Shown here one piece after another: positions 29,301-37,781 of a stretch of 44,719 bases of DNA (the stretch's first letter is position 1; each line of letters opens with the position of its first letter). The position numbers and the translations under genes are program-made. This DNA comes from a virus. The notes beneath the pieces are model-generated. The model was not told where the DNA came from. It worked only from the letters and a program-made list of their open reading frames with translations, and ran no database searches. Location of the stretch: IMG/VR virus record IMGVR_UViG_3300012936_000034, positions 1 to 44,719 of that record; one strand, 5' to 3'.

Positions 29301-32300
29301 AAAGATGGTATCCAGAGTGATCCTATCTACGCTCCACGCTATTCTTCCGTAACAAGATACTTTGATAATACAGTAATTACAGCAACTGCTGGTAATCCCG
29401 CTTGTGCAAACGTAAGAGATGCGATTAACACTCTTGCATATCTATGGGCAGACATCATTACCAATGGTTCTGATACAGCATTCCTTGACGCTGGTTGGTT
29501 GATTTCTCGTAACGCGGATTTCATTGCCGATCAAGTATACGAAGAAGTAAAAATTGCATATCCAGCACTGGGTCATACTAACATTGAGGAAAGAAAGTGT
29601 TATAGAGACACCAAGTATATTCTCAGAGGTCTTGTACGTGACTTAATTATTGGTGGTAACCACGGTATTGTATCTAACGCAGAAGCATATTTCAGTGGAA
29701 GTCAATACATTGGTGGTGATCTTGCCGAACTACCTGCTGTACGTTATGCGTATGAGAGAGCAGCAATATGGACTAAGTACGCAATGCGTAACTGGTCTGC
29801 TTCTGGTAATATTACTACAACACAACCAACCAGTGCAACATACAATCCAACTAGTGGTGAACTAGTTCTTACAATCCCATCAGCAAGTGTAGGATCTTTC
29901 GGAACATCTGCTCAACACAGAGTTGGTTTCCAACTAGGAGCACTCACATTTAGTTGTGCTCATCAAGGTGGTGGCAATGATTCAAGTCCTGCTATTCTTG
30001 ACACTAACCCAGGCGAATCCTATCCTGTTCTAGGTTACTCTAGCGTAGGTGGTACAGATACAATTACAATTAACGTTGGTCCTGCTGGTAGCAATACCGA
30101 TCCACATACATTTGTAAGTGCTCTAGCAAACGGAACAATTCTTGTTAGAGACTATGTTTCTTCTCTATCTGATATTCCTAGATTTGAAGATTATAACATT
30201 CTAACTGATACAGTTGGCAATCCAATTTGTGCAAACGTTGCAACTGCTATTGATACATCATTTGCTTTACTAGACAGCATTCTAGAGTATGCAGTAGATA
30301 CCGTCAATGGTGTACAACCAGGTGCTACTACACAAACATTCGGAACTCTGTACGATACCACAACAATTATTACATATCCAGATAACTTTGTTACGGATCT
30401 GAATAATCAGCGTATGGCAATTCGTGGTGACTTTGATGATTATCCAATCATTGAGGCATCACCGTATACACAGAACGCATCTGTAATCTCCTTCCTTGGT
30501 GGTAGTGGTGCTCTAATTGATGGTTCTAAGGTCAAGCAACCTAACTGTCCTTTCCCTGGTCTTGAATTAGATGGATCTGCATCCTTCCCTAATCAGGGTA
30601 AGTCGATGGTTGCATCTGCATTCACGATTGTCTCCTTTGGTGGTACAGGATATAAAGTTATTGAAGATGGTTACACTCAGTTGGTTTCTGTCTTTGTTAT
30701 CTTCTGTGCTGATGGTGTCCTTTGTGAATCTGGTGGTTATGCATCTATCACTAACTCTGCTACTAACTTCGGTATCTTTGCTCTACGCGGTATTGGATAT
30801 AGAAGAGAGTGTTACACATTTGACGTTGCCACAATCGTCAACGTTTCTGCAACTCCAACTGGTAGAACTATCCTAACCGTTGATGGATTAGGTAGAGAAC
30901 CACTAGAGCATTATGTTGTTAAGATTGATGGATACGAAAATACAAATCCTGATATTGAATACTTCATTGATGCGGTTGGTGCAGTTGGTGCTGGTCCACC
31001 ATTCCAAGCAGAACTTACCATCGATGATGGTCAAGGTCAAGGCATGGATCTTACCGATAGTGCTACAAATCAACAGGTTGGCACTGGTGTATTAAGTGGT
31101 AAGACCATCAAACTACACAGACCATCTATTGTTAACTCTTCTTCTCACACTTGGGAATTTGCAGGTTCTGGTACTAACTATCTTGCATTGCCTGAGAACG
31201 GTGGTACTAAGGATGAAGCAAACGAGCAAGTATCTCAAGACTACGGTCGTGTATATGTTTCTGGTACTGACGAACTTGGTGATTTCAAGGTTGGTACATT
31301 TGCAAGAATTGAAAACAGAACTGGTGCTATTACCTTTACTGGTACGGTTACGATCTCTGAAGTTGAATTCTTGAAACTGAAGGGTGGAGACGTTGTTGTT
31401 ACTGGTTTCTCCGCTGACAATACTCTTGGTGGTGCAAGTTCTAGCAACTCTATCCTACCAACTCAGAAAGCAGTTAAGGATTACATTACTAATAATCTTG
31501 GTCCTTACATCAACAAACCATATTCTACGAACGCTGTTCCTAGAGCACTGGTTGAACTAACTGATAGTGGTAAGATTTCTGTTGACCAGATCCCTGCTCT
31601 AAGACCATTTGAAGTTTACACTGTTGCAAACCAAACAGAGAGACTACAAATTGAAGGTGCTCTCGCAGGTGACATTGCTATCCAACAGGATACATCTACA
31701 TCATTTATTCTAAACAACGATCTAGACAGTCAGTTCTTAGCGTTCCAACCTGATCCAAGTATTCAGTTTACTATTGGTGATATCTTCACTGGTAGTCTAT
31801 CACAGGGTCGTCTACAAGCAACTGAGTATAGACAAGGTGTTGTCTATCAGTTGAACATTACTGACGGTGGTTCTGGATATACCTCACCTCCAAATGTTAC
31901 TATCTCTGGTACACTACAATTTGGTGGCGTAGAAGCAAGAGCAGAAACAACCATCGCTAATGGTGAGGTTGTTACACTTACTCTAATTGTTTACAACGGA
32001 TTTAAAGGAGGTAAGGGTTACACTGCTGCTCCTACTGTTACTATCGCCGCTCCTCAAGGTGCAGGAACACAGGCACAAGGTAATGCTCTAATTGAGAGCA
32101 GATTGTATGGAGACATTGTAAACCTAATTGCAATCGCAGATACCGATACTATCGAAAGTAGCGATACTCCTGCAGTAACAGTTAACCTAACAAGAGTTGT
32201 TAATACTTCTTCTGGTGACAACAATAACTGGGTATCTCTATCCTCTAACCAGATTGCAGCAACAGACATTACATCTGGTGTTATTGAAACTGACAGACTT

Positions 32301-35300
32301 GCATCTGGTGGTGCTGCAAACTCGTTTACCTTCTTACGTGGTGACCAAAACTTTGCTCTAGCAGTTCAGTCACTCAAGGGTGCAGAGACTAGATACTTCG
32401 ACAAACTGTACAGCACAGCAGCATCTGGATCTAATCAACTTATCTTCCAGACTAATGCTGATGTTCTGATTGGACACGAGGTCAAAGCAACTGTTCTTGG
32501 TATTCAGGCAAATACAAACATTACTGGTGTTATTACTGCCGCTGGACTAACAACGATTTCGTTGAATAATCCACTTACACAGACCATTAACGCAAACACA
32601 ATTATTGAGTTTGAGCGTGGTGGATCTCCAATGATCTTTGAATCTACTTACACTCAAGGTAACTTTGTTGATGATGTTATTGTTCAAACTGGTGGATCTG
32701 GATTTACCAATGGACAATACTTTGATGTTGAGTTGTTAGGTGGTGCTGGTACAGGACTGAAAGCAAATATTGATGTTGTAGGAAATGCTGTAACTAGTGT
32801 TGTTGTAACTGATGGCGGCACTGGATATAGCAATGACTTTAACATTACAAACCCACCATCAGCAATTGGTAGTGGTTCGGGTCTAGTTCTAGCAGTCAAG
32901 ACTTCTACTGTCAACAGACAGTATGCAAACGTATCTCTTGACGTTCAGAGAGTAACAGATCTAACAATTTCTGCTGACTTGTATGGAACAATTGGTGTTG
33001 TCAGACTGAAGAAAAATCAGTTTAACATCGGTACAGCAGGTAATGGTTCTGTAGAAATTAAGACTGGACCTGGATCAGGTCTAGACGCTGACCTTCTTGA
33101 TACCAAGCAAGGTGCGTTCTATCTAAACTCTAGCAACCAAAATGCTGGTACGCTACCAACTGATAGACTTTCTGGAACATATGACATCAGTGTTTCTGGT
33201 TCTTCTGGTAATACTATCAGACTTGCAACTGGTACAAACAACCCAACCTCTAACCCAACTCCTAACAACTTTGTTGAGGGTCTAGTTGCTAACACTATTA
33301 ACAATACTGCTGACAGTCTGTTTGATGGTGGAACTCAACACCTTGTTCTAACAATTAGAAACAAAGGTCAAGGTCTAACCGCTGAAGGTGGTGTCAGACA
33401 GATGGCATTCACTGACAATGATAACATCTACTTACGTGGTTCTGGAACTGGTGTTACTGCATTCGGTTCTTGGGCGAAGATGTGGACATCTCTAAATGAT
33501 GGTCCTGGATCTACTCTAGATGCTGACAGACTTGATAACAAGCAAGGTGAGTGGTATCAGAATGCATTGAATATTAACTACGGTACTCTATCTGACAATA
33601 GACTACCAACGTTTATCAGTGCAACAAAAGTCAGAGATACACTAACAGTTCAATCCTTCAACGGTGATCCTAAGTATAGAGTTTATATTTCAGGTCAAAT
33701 CCTGAACACATCTCCATTTGTACCAGGTAACACAGTTAACCTGTACAATGCTCAGGCACAGAATACAGGTAGAATTGCAATTGACAACATCATCGTTAAC
33801 GATGATCCTGCTGATAACTTCAATGATTTCACTATCATTGTTGGTAGACTAACGACTGGTAACTTCATTGGTGCTGTAAATATTGGTACTACAGCAGTTA
33901 ACGTTAGTTTCCAAGACTTTGCTATTGATGATGACAACGTTGTTGAAGTTGCGAAACTAGAGAGTGATGGTGGTACTGCTAACCTTAGACTTGGTAGAGC
34001 AGACAATATTGCAACATCTCCTGCAGTTTACTTTACTAGTGCATCACAAGCTCCTACTGGATACAATGCAGCAATTATCGCTACTGGCGGTAACTCTACT
34101 GATGGATCTGGTACTTTAAATGCTCTCGTAGCAAACGCTGACGGTTTCAATGTTAATGGTAACGTAATCTGGAACGCTGGTAATATTCAATTCCAGACTG
34201 CAAACATTCCAAGCACTGCAGTTAAGCGTGATGCTAATGGTGATTTTGCCGCTAGAGTAATTACCCTAGACACTGCTAATGGTGGTGAGATCATTGGTTC
34301 TGCTTCTCTCAACGTATTGAAAGCAGGCGATACCATGACTGGTAACCTGACTATCTCTGGAGGTAACTTCACAGTATCAGGAACAGGTACATTCCAAAAC
34401 ACTGTTTCTATCACAAATGATCTTGCAGTTGATACTGACACATTGTTCGTCGATGTATCTACTGATCGTGTTGGTATTAACGCTGGGGTGAACCCAGTTG
34501 CTCCTTTACATGTTCAAGGTGATGGCGGTATCATGATCCGCACTTCATCTAATAATGTTGGTGCTCAAATTAGATTTAGTGATCATCAATCTGGATCATA
34601 CACTCAGCAAGGTAGATTATTCTATCAACATGGTGATGGTAGTGCTGGTTTTGGTTCTTACAACGAACAGTTCCAAATTGACGGTTCGGAAACATTATTA
34701 GGTTTCAGAGTTGTTGGAGACATTATTGCATCTAGAAGGATGGGTGTTAATATCACCACCATTCCAAATTATACCCTTGATGTTAATGGAGATTGTAAGA
34801 TCCAGTCTGGTCTTACTATTGATAATGATAATGATAACTCTGGTGCTCCAATTTACTTCCGTGGTTCCTCTAGCGAGAGAAACTTCAGAATTGGTAACCA
34901 GATTGGACACAGCAACGCATTTGAAATTACCGCATCTACCAACAATGGTGGAACAACCTGGAACGGAACACCTGGATTACTAGTTAAGGGTGACAACAGA
35001 GTTTCAATTAATACTGCCTCAACTTCTGGAACTGATCCATCTAATAACGTTAACAGAAATTACTTCCTGAATGTTCAGGGTGACATGAACTTGAATGGTC
35101 AGTTCTTCCAGAATAACGAAGAGTTCGTTACTTCTAGATGGACAGAGGCATCTAACCAATTAGATATCTACAGACTATCTAAGGTTGGTATTAACCAAGC
35201 AGATCCTCAGTACACACTCGAAGTCAACGGCGACATCAACGTTAAAGGAAAACTTAGAGCAAATGGTGCTGAGCAATGGTTGGATACTTATGGAATTATC

Positions 35301-35435
35301 AAGAGTAATCCTAATGTTCTCGATGAGGACATTACAGTTCCAGCAAACACAAACGCATTTGCTTGTGGTGATCTAACAATTGCAAATAATAGAACAGTAA
35401 CTGTTGGATCTACTAGTACGTTTGTAATCATCTAA
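26376..35435 (+). CDS. Giant tail-fibre-like protein with split beta-helix
   Basis: 3019 aa. Residues about 66-138 hold two GxGY...APSV.I modules. Residues 294-395 look like a pectate-lyase-like beta-helix start (IYVSEQIGSDLNDGRSAVNPVRTI ... LIVSGGDYLEDNPI). Residues 780-1145 hold two helical FIADEV/RDL..GGN/AMRNW modules. Residues about 1364-1480 look like further beta-helix turns rich in G, S and aromatic residues (GALIDGSKV, FTIVSFGGTGYKVIEDG, GVLCESGGYASITN). Further GxGY modules lie near 1827-1905 and 2102-2180. Two LDAD.LD.KQG..Y.N units lie near 2235 and 2381. AGDTMTGNLTISGG lies near 2650. Four (V/M)(G/S)(I/V)N...L.V(N/Q)GD repeats occupy the last 330 residues. This layout is typical of trimeric phage fibres. 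It likely forms a fibre or large baseplate appendage, perhaps contacting carbohydrate, but no catalytic residues are identified. Confidence 0.75.
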   Translation: MSFNINSDKEFLRGQQPKLIGDNELTIRGGTGSLEREILRTQLDTNTGLPRVGINRTGERVNEINISTGGSGYSTAPSVSIGPPNIAGGIQALASAFIFNGQVINIAINNPGSGYTSAPSVTISGGNGNGATATAVLDTVDFELDINGAIRTSTSIISDTARILNLDIDNFVTPDLNLRGPNLKTYMNGSGTLWDSNVILQKDSYRYFGANVYQALNTGQTGVSAPVHTDGIELNGEVQFKHIGFRQDDTGAFRYGQTGEAGIYPRSITPLLGDRTDKIATTEYVLNLATNDVGGRIYVSEQIGSDLNDGRSAVNPVRTIKKAAQLAWSTPGVKETLIVSGGDYLEDNPISLPPDCSVVGDNLRLVIIRPKNPGKHIMKFGDKNYVIGVTYRDQIDANGDPVATWDFAMVFDDKQRLLLDKEVNGDFGVQFPIGHQIFGPDRFRVGFQQNTGLANLQTGVEVVGVNTGARALVDGVTFATTTGASAYVAGTIDVRLTSGSFVEGEQFNYITNAAIGSSLGVTITATSGSNKFRTSNDPTTIIPGGTFIYLDDTNDTNFTQGFYQVADIDDTNAPTYWDVQVVPILGSPTWNTNVAASITISGATVTSFTFDSVSLKSIRAEGEVVSVNEDYVSTLPIQRLDFSLQGQASIATGGFQSEQFGNAEDLGGVVFYTNELVGRSNIHDFKEGQEILIEGLPTNNSPDISMLNGKQRIYKVLEDADGRARRFVIPKKIPGLTDANFDPGQVATVKSFTRSVTLSLLNSPNTFPLSTPVERRFQDACVFLRNNREFIADEVVGRINDEFKTDHYRVYDISGLDFKIYLGTLDHPNTYISGGTVTFGGVAYNITGFSYDHSVTGEATVTTSVAIPSLSEDDTVKLADLLIECDAGQKLYPAYSSPDSTGNNGDEQCRQDVIHFVNAVVRDLEFGTNHNVIEAAQKYIVGNKIAFIEDEIAQNVRAIEYARELCIYAMRNWRTKDGIQSDPIYAPRYSSVTRYFDNTVITATAGNPACANVRDAINTLAYLWADIITNGSDTAFLDAGWLISRNADFIADQVYEEVKIAYPALGHTNIEERKCYRDTKYILRGLVRDLIIGGNHGIVSNAEAYFSGSQYIGGDLAELPAVRYAYERAAIWTKYAMRNWSASGNITTTQPTSATYNPTSGELVLTIPSASVGSFGTSAQHRVGFQLGALTFSCAHQGGGNDSSPAILDTNPGESYPVLGYSSVGGTDTITINVGPAGSNTDPHTFVSALANGTILVRDYVSSLSDIPRFEDYNILTDTVGNPICANVATAIDTSFALLDSILEYAVDTVNGVQPGATTQTFGTLYDTTTIITYPDNFVTDLNNQRMAIRGDFDDYPIIEASPYTQNASVISFLGGSGALIDGSKVKQPNCPFPGLELDGSASFPNQGKSMVASAFTIVSFGGTGYKVIEDGYTQLVSVFVIFCADGVLCESGGYASITNSATNFGIFALRGIGYRRECYTFDVATIVNVSATPTGRTILTVDGLGREPLEHYVVKIDGYENTNPDIEYFIDAVGAVGAGPPFQAELTIDDGQGQGMDLTDSATNQQVGTGVLSGKTIKLHRPSIVNSSSHTWEFAGSGTNYLALPENGGTKDEANEQVSQDYGRVYVSGTDELGDFKVGTFARIENRTGAITFTGTVTISEVEFLKLKGGDVVVTGFSADNTLGGASSSNSILPTQKAVKDYITNNLGPYINKPYSTNAVPRALVELTDSGKISVDQIPALRPFEVYTVANQTERLQIEGALAGDIAIQQDTSTSFILNNDLDSQFLAFQPDPSIQFTIGDIFTGSLSQGRLQATEYRQGVVYQLNITDGGSGYTSPPNVTISGTLQFGGVEARAETTIANGEVVTLTLIVYNGFKGGKGYTAAPTVTIAAPQGAGTQAQGNALIESRLYGDIVNLIAIADTDTIESSDTPAVTVNLTRVVNTSSGDNNNWVSLSSNQIAATDITSGVIETDRLASGGAANSFTFLRGDQNFALAVQSLKGAETRYFDKLYSTAASGSNQLIFQTNADVLIGHEVKATVLGIQANTNITGVITAAGLTTISLNNPLTQTINANTIIEFERGGSPMIFESTYTQGNFVDDVIVQTGGSGFTNGQYFDVELLGGAGTGLKANIDVVGNAVTSVVVTDGGTGYSNDFNITNPPSAIGSGSGLVLAVKTSTVNRQYANVSLDVQRVTDLTISADLYGTIGVVRLKKNQFNIGTAGNGSVEIKTGPGSGLDADLLDTKQGAFYLNSSNQNAGTLPTDRLSGTYDISVSGSSGNTIRLATGTNNPTSNPTPNNFVEGLVANTINNTADSLFDGGTQHLVLTIRNKGQGLTAEGGVRQMAFTDNDNIYLRGSGTGVTAFGSWAKMWTSLNDGPGSTLDADRLDNKQGEWYQNALNINYGTLSDNRLPTFISATKVRDTLTVQSFNGDPKYRVYISGQILNTSPFVPGNTVNLYNAQAQNTGRIAIDNIIVNDDPADNFNDFTIIVGRLTTGNFIGAVNIGTTAVNVSFQDFAIDDDNVVEVAKLESDGGTANLRLGRADNIATSPAVYFTSASQAPTGYNAAIIATGGNSTDGSGTLNALVANADGFNVNGNVIWNAGNIQFQTANIPSTAVKRDANGDFAARVITLDTANGGEIIGSASLNVLKAGDTMTGNLTISGGNFTVSGTGTFQNTVSITNDLAVDTDTLFVDVSTDRVGINAGVNPVAPLHVQGDGGIMIRTSSNNVGAQIRFSDHQSGSYTQQGRLFYQHGDGSAGFGSYNEQFQIDGSETLLGFRVVGDIIASRRMGVNITTIPNYTLDVNGDCKIQSGLTIDNDNDNSGAPIYFRGSSSERNFRIGNQIGHSNAFEITASTNNGGTTWNGTPGLLVKGDNRVSINTASTSGTDPSNNVNRNYFLNVQGDMNLNGQFFQNNEEFVTSRWTEASNQLDIYRLSKVGINQADPQYTLEVNGDINVKGKLRANGAEQWLDTYGIIKSNPNVLDEDITVPANTNAFACGDLTIANNRTVTVGSTSTFVII
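28710..29810 (+). repeat. Two helical FIADEV / RDL..GGN / AMRNW modules
   Basis: In the 3019-aa protein, copy 1 runs from FIADEVVGRINDEF (near residue 787) to CIYAMRNWRTK (near 978). It has its core at RQDVIHFVNAVVRDLEFGTN. Copy 2 runs from FIADQVYEEVKIAYPAL (near 1048) to TKYAMRNWSAS (near 1144). It has its core at KCYRDTKYILRGLVRDLIIGGN. Copy 1 carries a beta insert between the first helix and the core. The two cores share C.(R/Q)D...(I/V)...VRDL..G.N..(I/V)..A..Y. Both are embedded in an otherwise beta-rich fibre protein. Confidence 0.7.
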
Positions 35436-35438
35436 ATA
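35432..35438 (+). promoter_or_regulatory. Late promoter-like CTAAATA overlapping the stop codon
   Basis: CTAAATA contains the TAA stop (35433-35435) of the 3019-aa gene and lies 37 nt before the ATG of the next gene. It runs on as TATAAAGG. The rest of the gap contains AAGGATAAG as a plausible Shine-Dalgarno just before the ATG. Confidence 0.5.
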
Positions 35439-35475
35439 TATAAAGGAAAAACTCCCCTGCAAACAAGGATAAGAC

Positions 35476-36846
35476 ATGGCTTCTAAAATTAGAGTTGATA
35501 ATATTACCAACTTAGCTGGCAGTGGCAATCTCAATATCGAGATTGGTGCTAGTATTGGTGGTGATATTAATTTCACTGGAGATCTACTGAAAAATGGGCA
35601 ACCATTTGCATCCCTGCCAGATCAGGATCCTACGACCAACGGCGCATTCCTAATGTCCAATGGTACGAGTGCTTATTGGGCAACTCCTACTAGTTTTGGT
35701 AATCCTGGTTTTAGTAGCACTCAATTTCCCGCAGGTAATTCAGACACAGGTGGTATCAACCTACAGAACCCAGTTGTTCAATCCAGTGGTTATTATCCTT
35801 TCACTGGTCAGGGATCTTGGTACGATAATAGTGGAAACATCTACAACTTGACAATTGGATCTGAGTTTAAATATAGAAGCATTTTTACTCACGGTTTCTT
35901 GTCTGGTGGATATCGTGGTGCTAATCCTTGGAGAACGGTTAACCAAACATTCCATGCTACAGACGTTACAATCTGTCGTGGCGACCAACTAGACCGAGCA
36001 GCAGCATATGTTGACGGTAACTTTGGTGACTACAATGGTTACATCTATGGTGGTGCTAACGGATGGTCTCCAAACTCCCCACACACGTCTTCGATTAACC
36101 TACACACTGGTACAGGTAGAACTGCTGGTTCTTCTCCTGACTACAACCACACTGATAACTATGGTACTACACCAGATAGCATTGGTGCATCTTGGGACCT
36201 TTATGGATCACAAAATGATGGTGGTGCAACCTCTGGTCAAACTGTACAAAGAGGATACATCACTGGTGGTGGTGACCTAGGTTCTCAGTCTTGGAACAGA
36301 ATGAACTTCCACTCTGAACTTATTTCAAGAGTTAGTGGTGGACATAGTTCTGACTACTGTTCTAAAACAGAGGGTGAACTTAGAGGTTATTCATATTCTG
36401 ACACAAGTAATTCAAGATATATTGAATTTGCATCTGAATCTACTGGTAACTGGTCTACATCTAATATCACAGGTGACGGATGGAAGAAGTCTCTATCAAC
36501 TAAGTGGAACATTGGTTACCACGGTAATGGAAACAACGTAACCCAGCAGTGGATGAAGTTCACTCACAATACTGGATCTAGAATTTCTAACTTCAACCAG
36601 AATGATGTTTCTTCTGGTGAAGAGAACATGCAGATGGGTCAGGACTGGGGTTATATGTTAGGTAACTATTCTGGTGGTGGTGGATCTGGTAACGCTCGCC
36701 AGAACAACAGAACATTCAAATTGTTCCATGCTACAGACAGCATGACTATGCTAGGATTTAAGACTGAACCGAAAGGACACCAAGGTCAATCCTCTGGTGC
36801 TTGTCATACTGGAGCATTCACTGTAACAGCAACTAGATATCAGTAA
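35476..36846 (+). CDS. Glycine-rich fibre-associated protein, possible distal adhesin
   Basis: 456 aa. The N-terminus (ASKIRVDNITNLAGSGNLNI) is of the kind seen in marine phage fibre proteins. The C-terminal 300 residues are rich in G, S, N, Y and W, with recurrent turns HGFLSGGYRG, YIYGGANG, GYITGGGDLG and GYMLGNYSGGGGSG. Two T..(..)HATD segments (near residues 160 and 417) suggest an internal repeat, possibly beta-propeller or kelch-like. It is the last gene of the fibre block and the next gene overlaps it by 1 nt (TAATG). A receptor-binding or fibre-tip role is an inference from position and composition; a hinge connector is an alternative. Confidence 0.65.
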   Translation: MASKIRVDNITNLAGSGNLNIEIGASIGGDINFTGDLLKNGQPFASLPDQDPTTNGAFLMSNGTSAYWATPTSFGNPGFSSTQFPAGNSDTGGINLQNPVVQSSGYYPFTGQGSWYDNSGNIYNLTIGSEFKYRSIFTHGFLSGGYRGANPWRTVNQTFHATDVTICRGDQLDRAAAYVDGNFGDYNGYIYGGANGWSPNSPHTSSINLHTGTGRTAGSSPDYNHTDNYGTTPDSIGASWDLYGSQNDGGATSGQTVQRGYITGGGDLGSQSWNRMNFHSELISRVSGGHSSDYCSKTEGELRGYSYSDTSNSRYIEFASESTGNWSTSNITGDGWKKSLSTKWNIGYHGNGNNVTQQWMKFTHNTGSRISNFNQNDVSSGEENMQMGQDWGYMLGNYSGGGGSGNARQNNRTFKLFHATDSMTMLGFKTEPKGHQGQSSGACHTGAFTVTATRYQ

Positions 36847-37781
36847 TGAAGAAATCAAATTTTATAGAACAGAAGGATTTTGAGGTTCAATGGACCCAAA
36901 GAATACCCTCTCATATGATGATAGAGGACAGTGAATTTCTTCGTCCAAAGTATGAACCACAACATCCTCTAGAACTAGAGACTAGGAAATTTATTAAAGA
37001 CAAACAGAACCTGAAAAAAGGCGATGTTTTAATGGGAGTTTGTGAGGAAGATTTGCGTGCCATGGATATTCCAGCGCACGAAACAACTTACCATAACGTG
37101 TTTAACTTCTTCAGCATTGCTGTTGTAAGAATGAAGAGAGATGTATTTGAAACTCTTAAGTCTAGTCTAAAAAGATATATTGAATTTGACGAGAAAGAAC
37201 TTCATGATGGTATAAACTATCAAGGTGAAGTTAGAGCATACTCCAAAGATTATAAAGGTGAGATGCAAGCGGATGGTTCAATTAGTTACAGCAAAGTAAA
37301 AAGTCCTCTAACACAAAAGAAATTAGATAACGCAGTTTCTTTCATGAGAAAGATGGCGATCTTAGTTATTGAAAGAGAATTTGAATTGAGGTTTAAAAAC
37401 TTCAAGAACTGCCATGATGTAGAACAAGAATCTTGGGGATACCAAGTTCCTGAAGCAAAAGATCTTCTGAAAAATCCAGAAGCAAGAACACCTTTCCTTG
37501 ATATGCTCTCCATCACAAGGGGTATTGACAAGACACTTCTTGCGAAAAAGATCATTAAGAACCATGATAAATATGTTGTGGAGTACGCTGCTCTACTTGG
37601 CAAATATCACGCAATTAGATATCAGCTTAAAAACTGTGATAACATGTGGGATATGAATATACTATATGAGGATTATCTCAATATTGGTATGCCGCTCGTC
37701 CAAGCGAAAAAACTGGGACGAATTGACGATAACAATGACAGATTGAATGGAGAACTCATCTATGGAACCTTCGGATTCTGA
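36846..37781 (+). CDS. Conserved phage protein of unknown function
   Basis: 311 aa, soluble, mixed alpha/beta, with charged N-terminus. A compact mid-region (HETTYHNVFNFFSIAVVRMKRDVFETLKSSLKRYI) is followed by a predicted helical C-terminal half (NAVSFMRKMAILVIEREFELRF; LLGKYHAIRYQL). Start ATG overlaps the preceding stop by 1 nt. The codons differ from the fibre genes only mildly. It sits between the fibre block and the modification genes, so an assembly or accessory virion role is possible. I do not recognise a family. Confidence 0.65.
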   Translation: MKKSNFIEQKDFEVQWTQRIPSHMMIEDSEFLRPKYEPQHPLELETRKFIKDKQNLKKGDVLMGVCEEDLRAMDIPAHETTYHNVFNFFSIAVVRMKRDVFETLKSSLKRYIEFDEKELHDGINYQGEVRAYSKDYKGEMQADGSISYSKVKSPLTQKKLDNAVSFMRKMAILVIEREFELRFKNFKNCHDVEQESWGYQVPEAKDLLKNPEARTPFLDMLSITRGIDKTLLAKKIIKNHDKYVVEYAALLGKYHAIRYQLKNCDNMWDMNILYEDYLNIGMPLVQAKKLGRIDDNNDRLNGELIYGTFGF

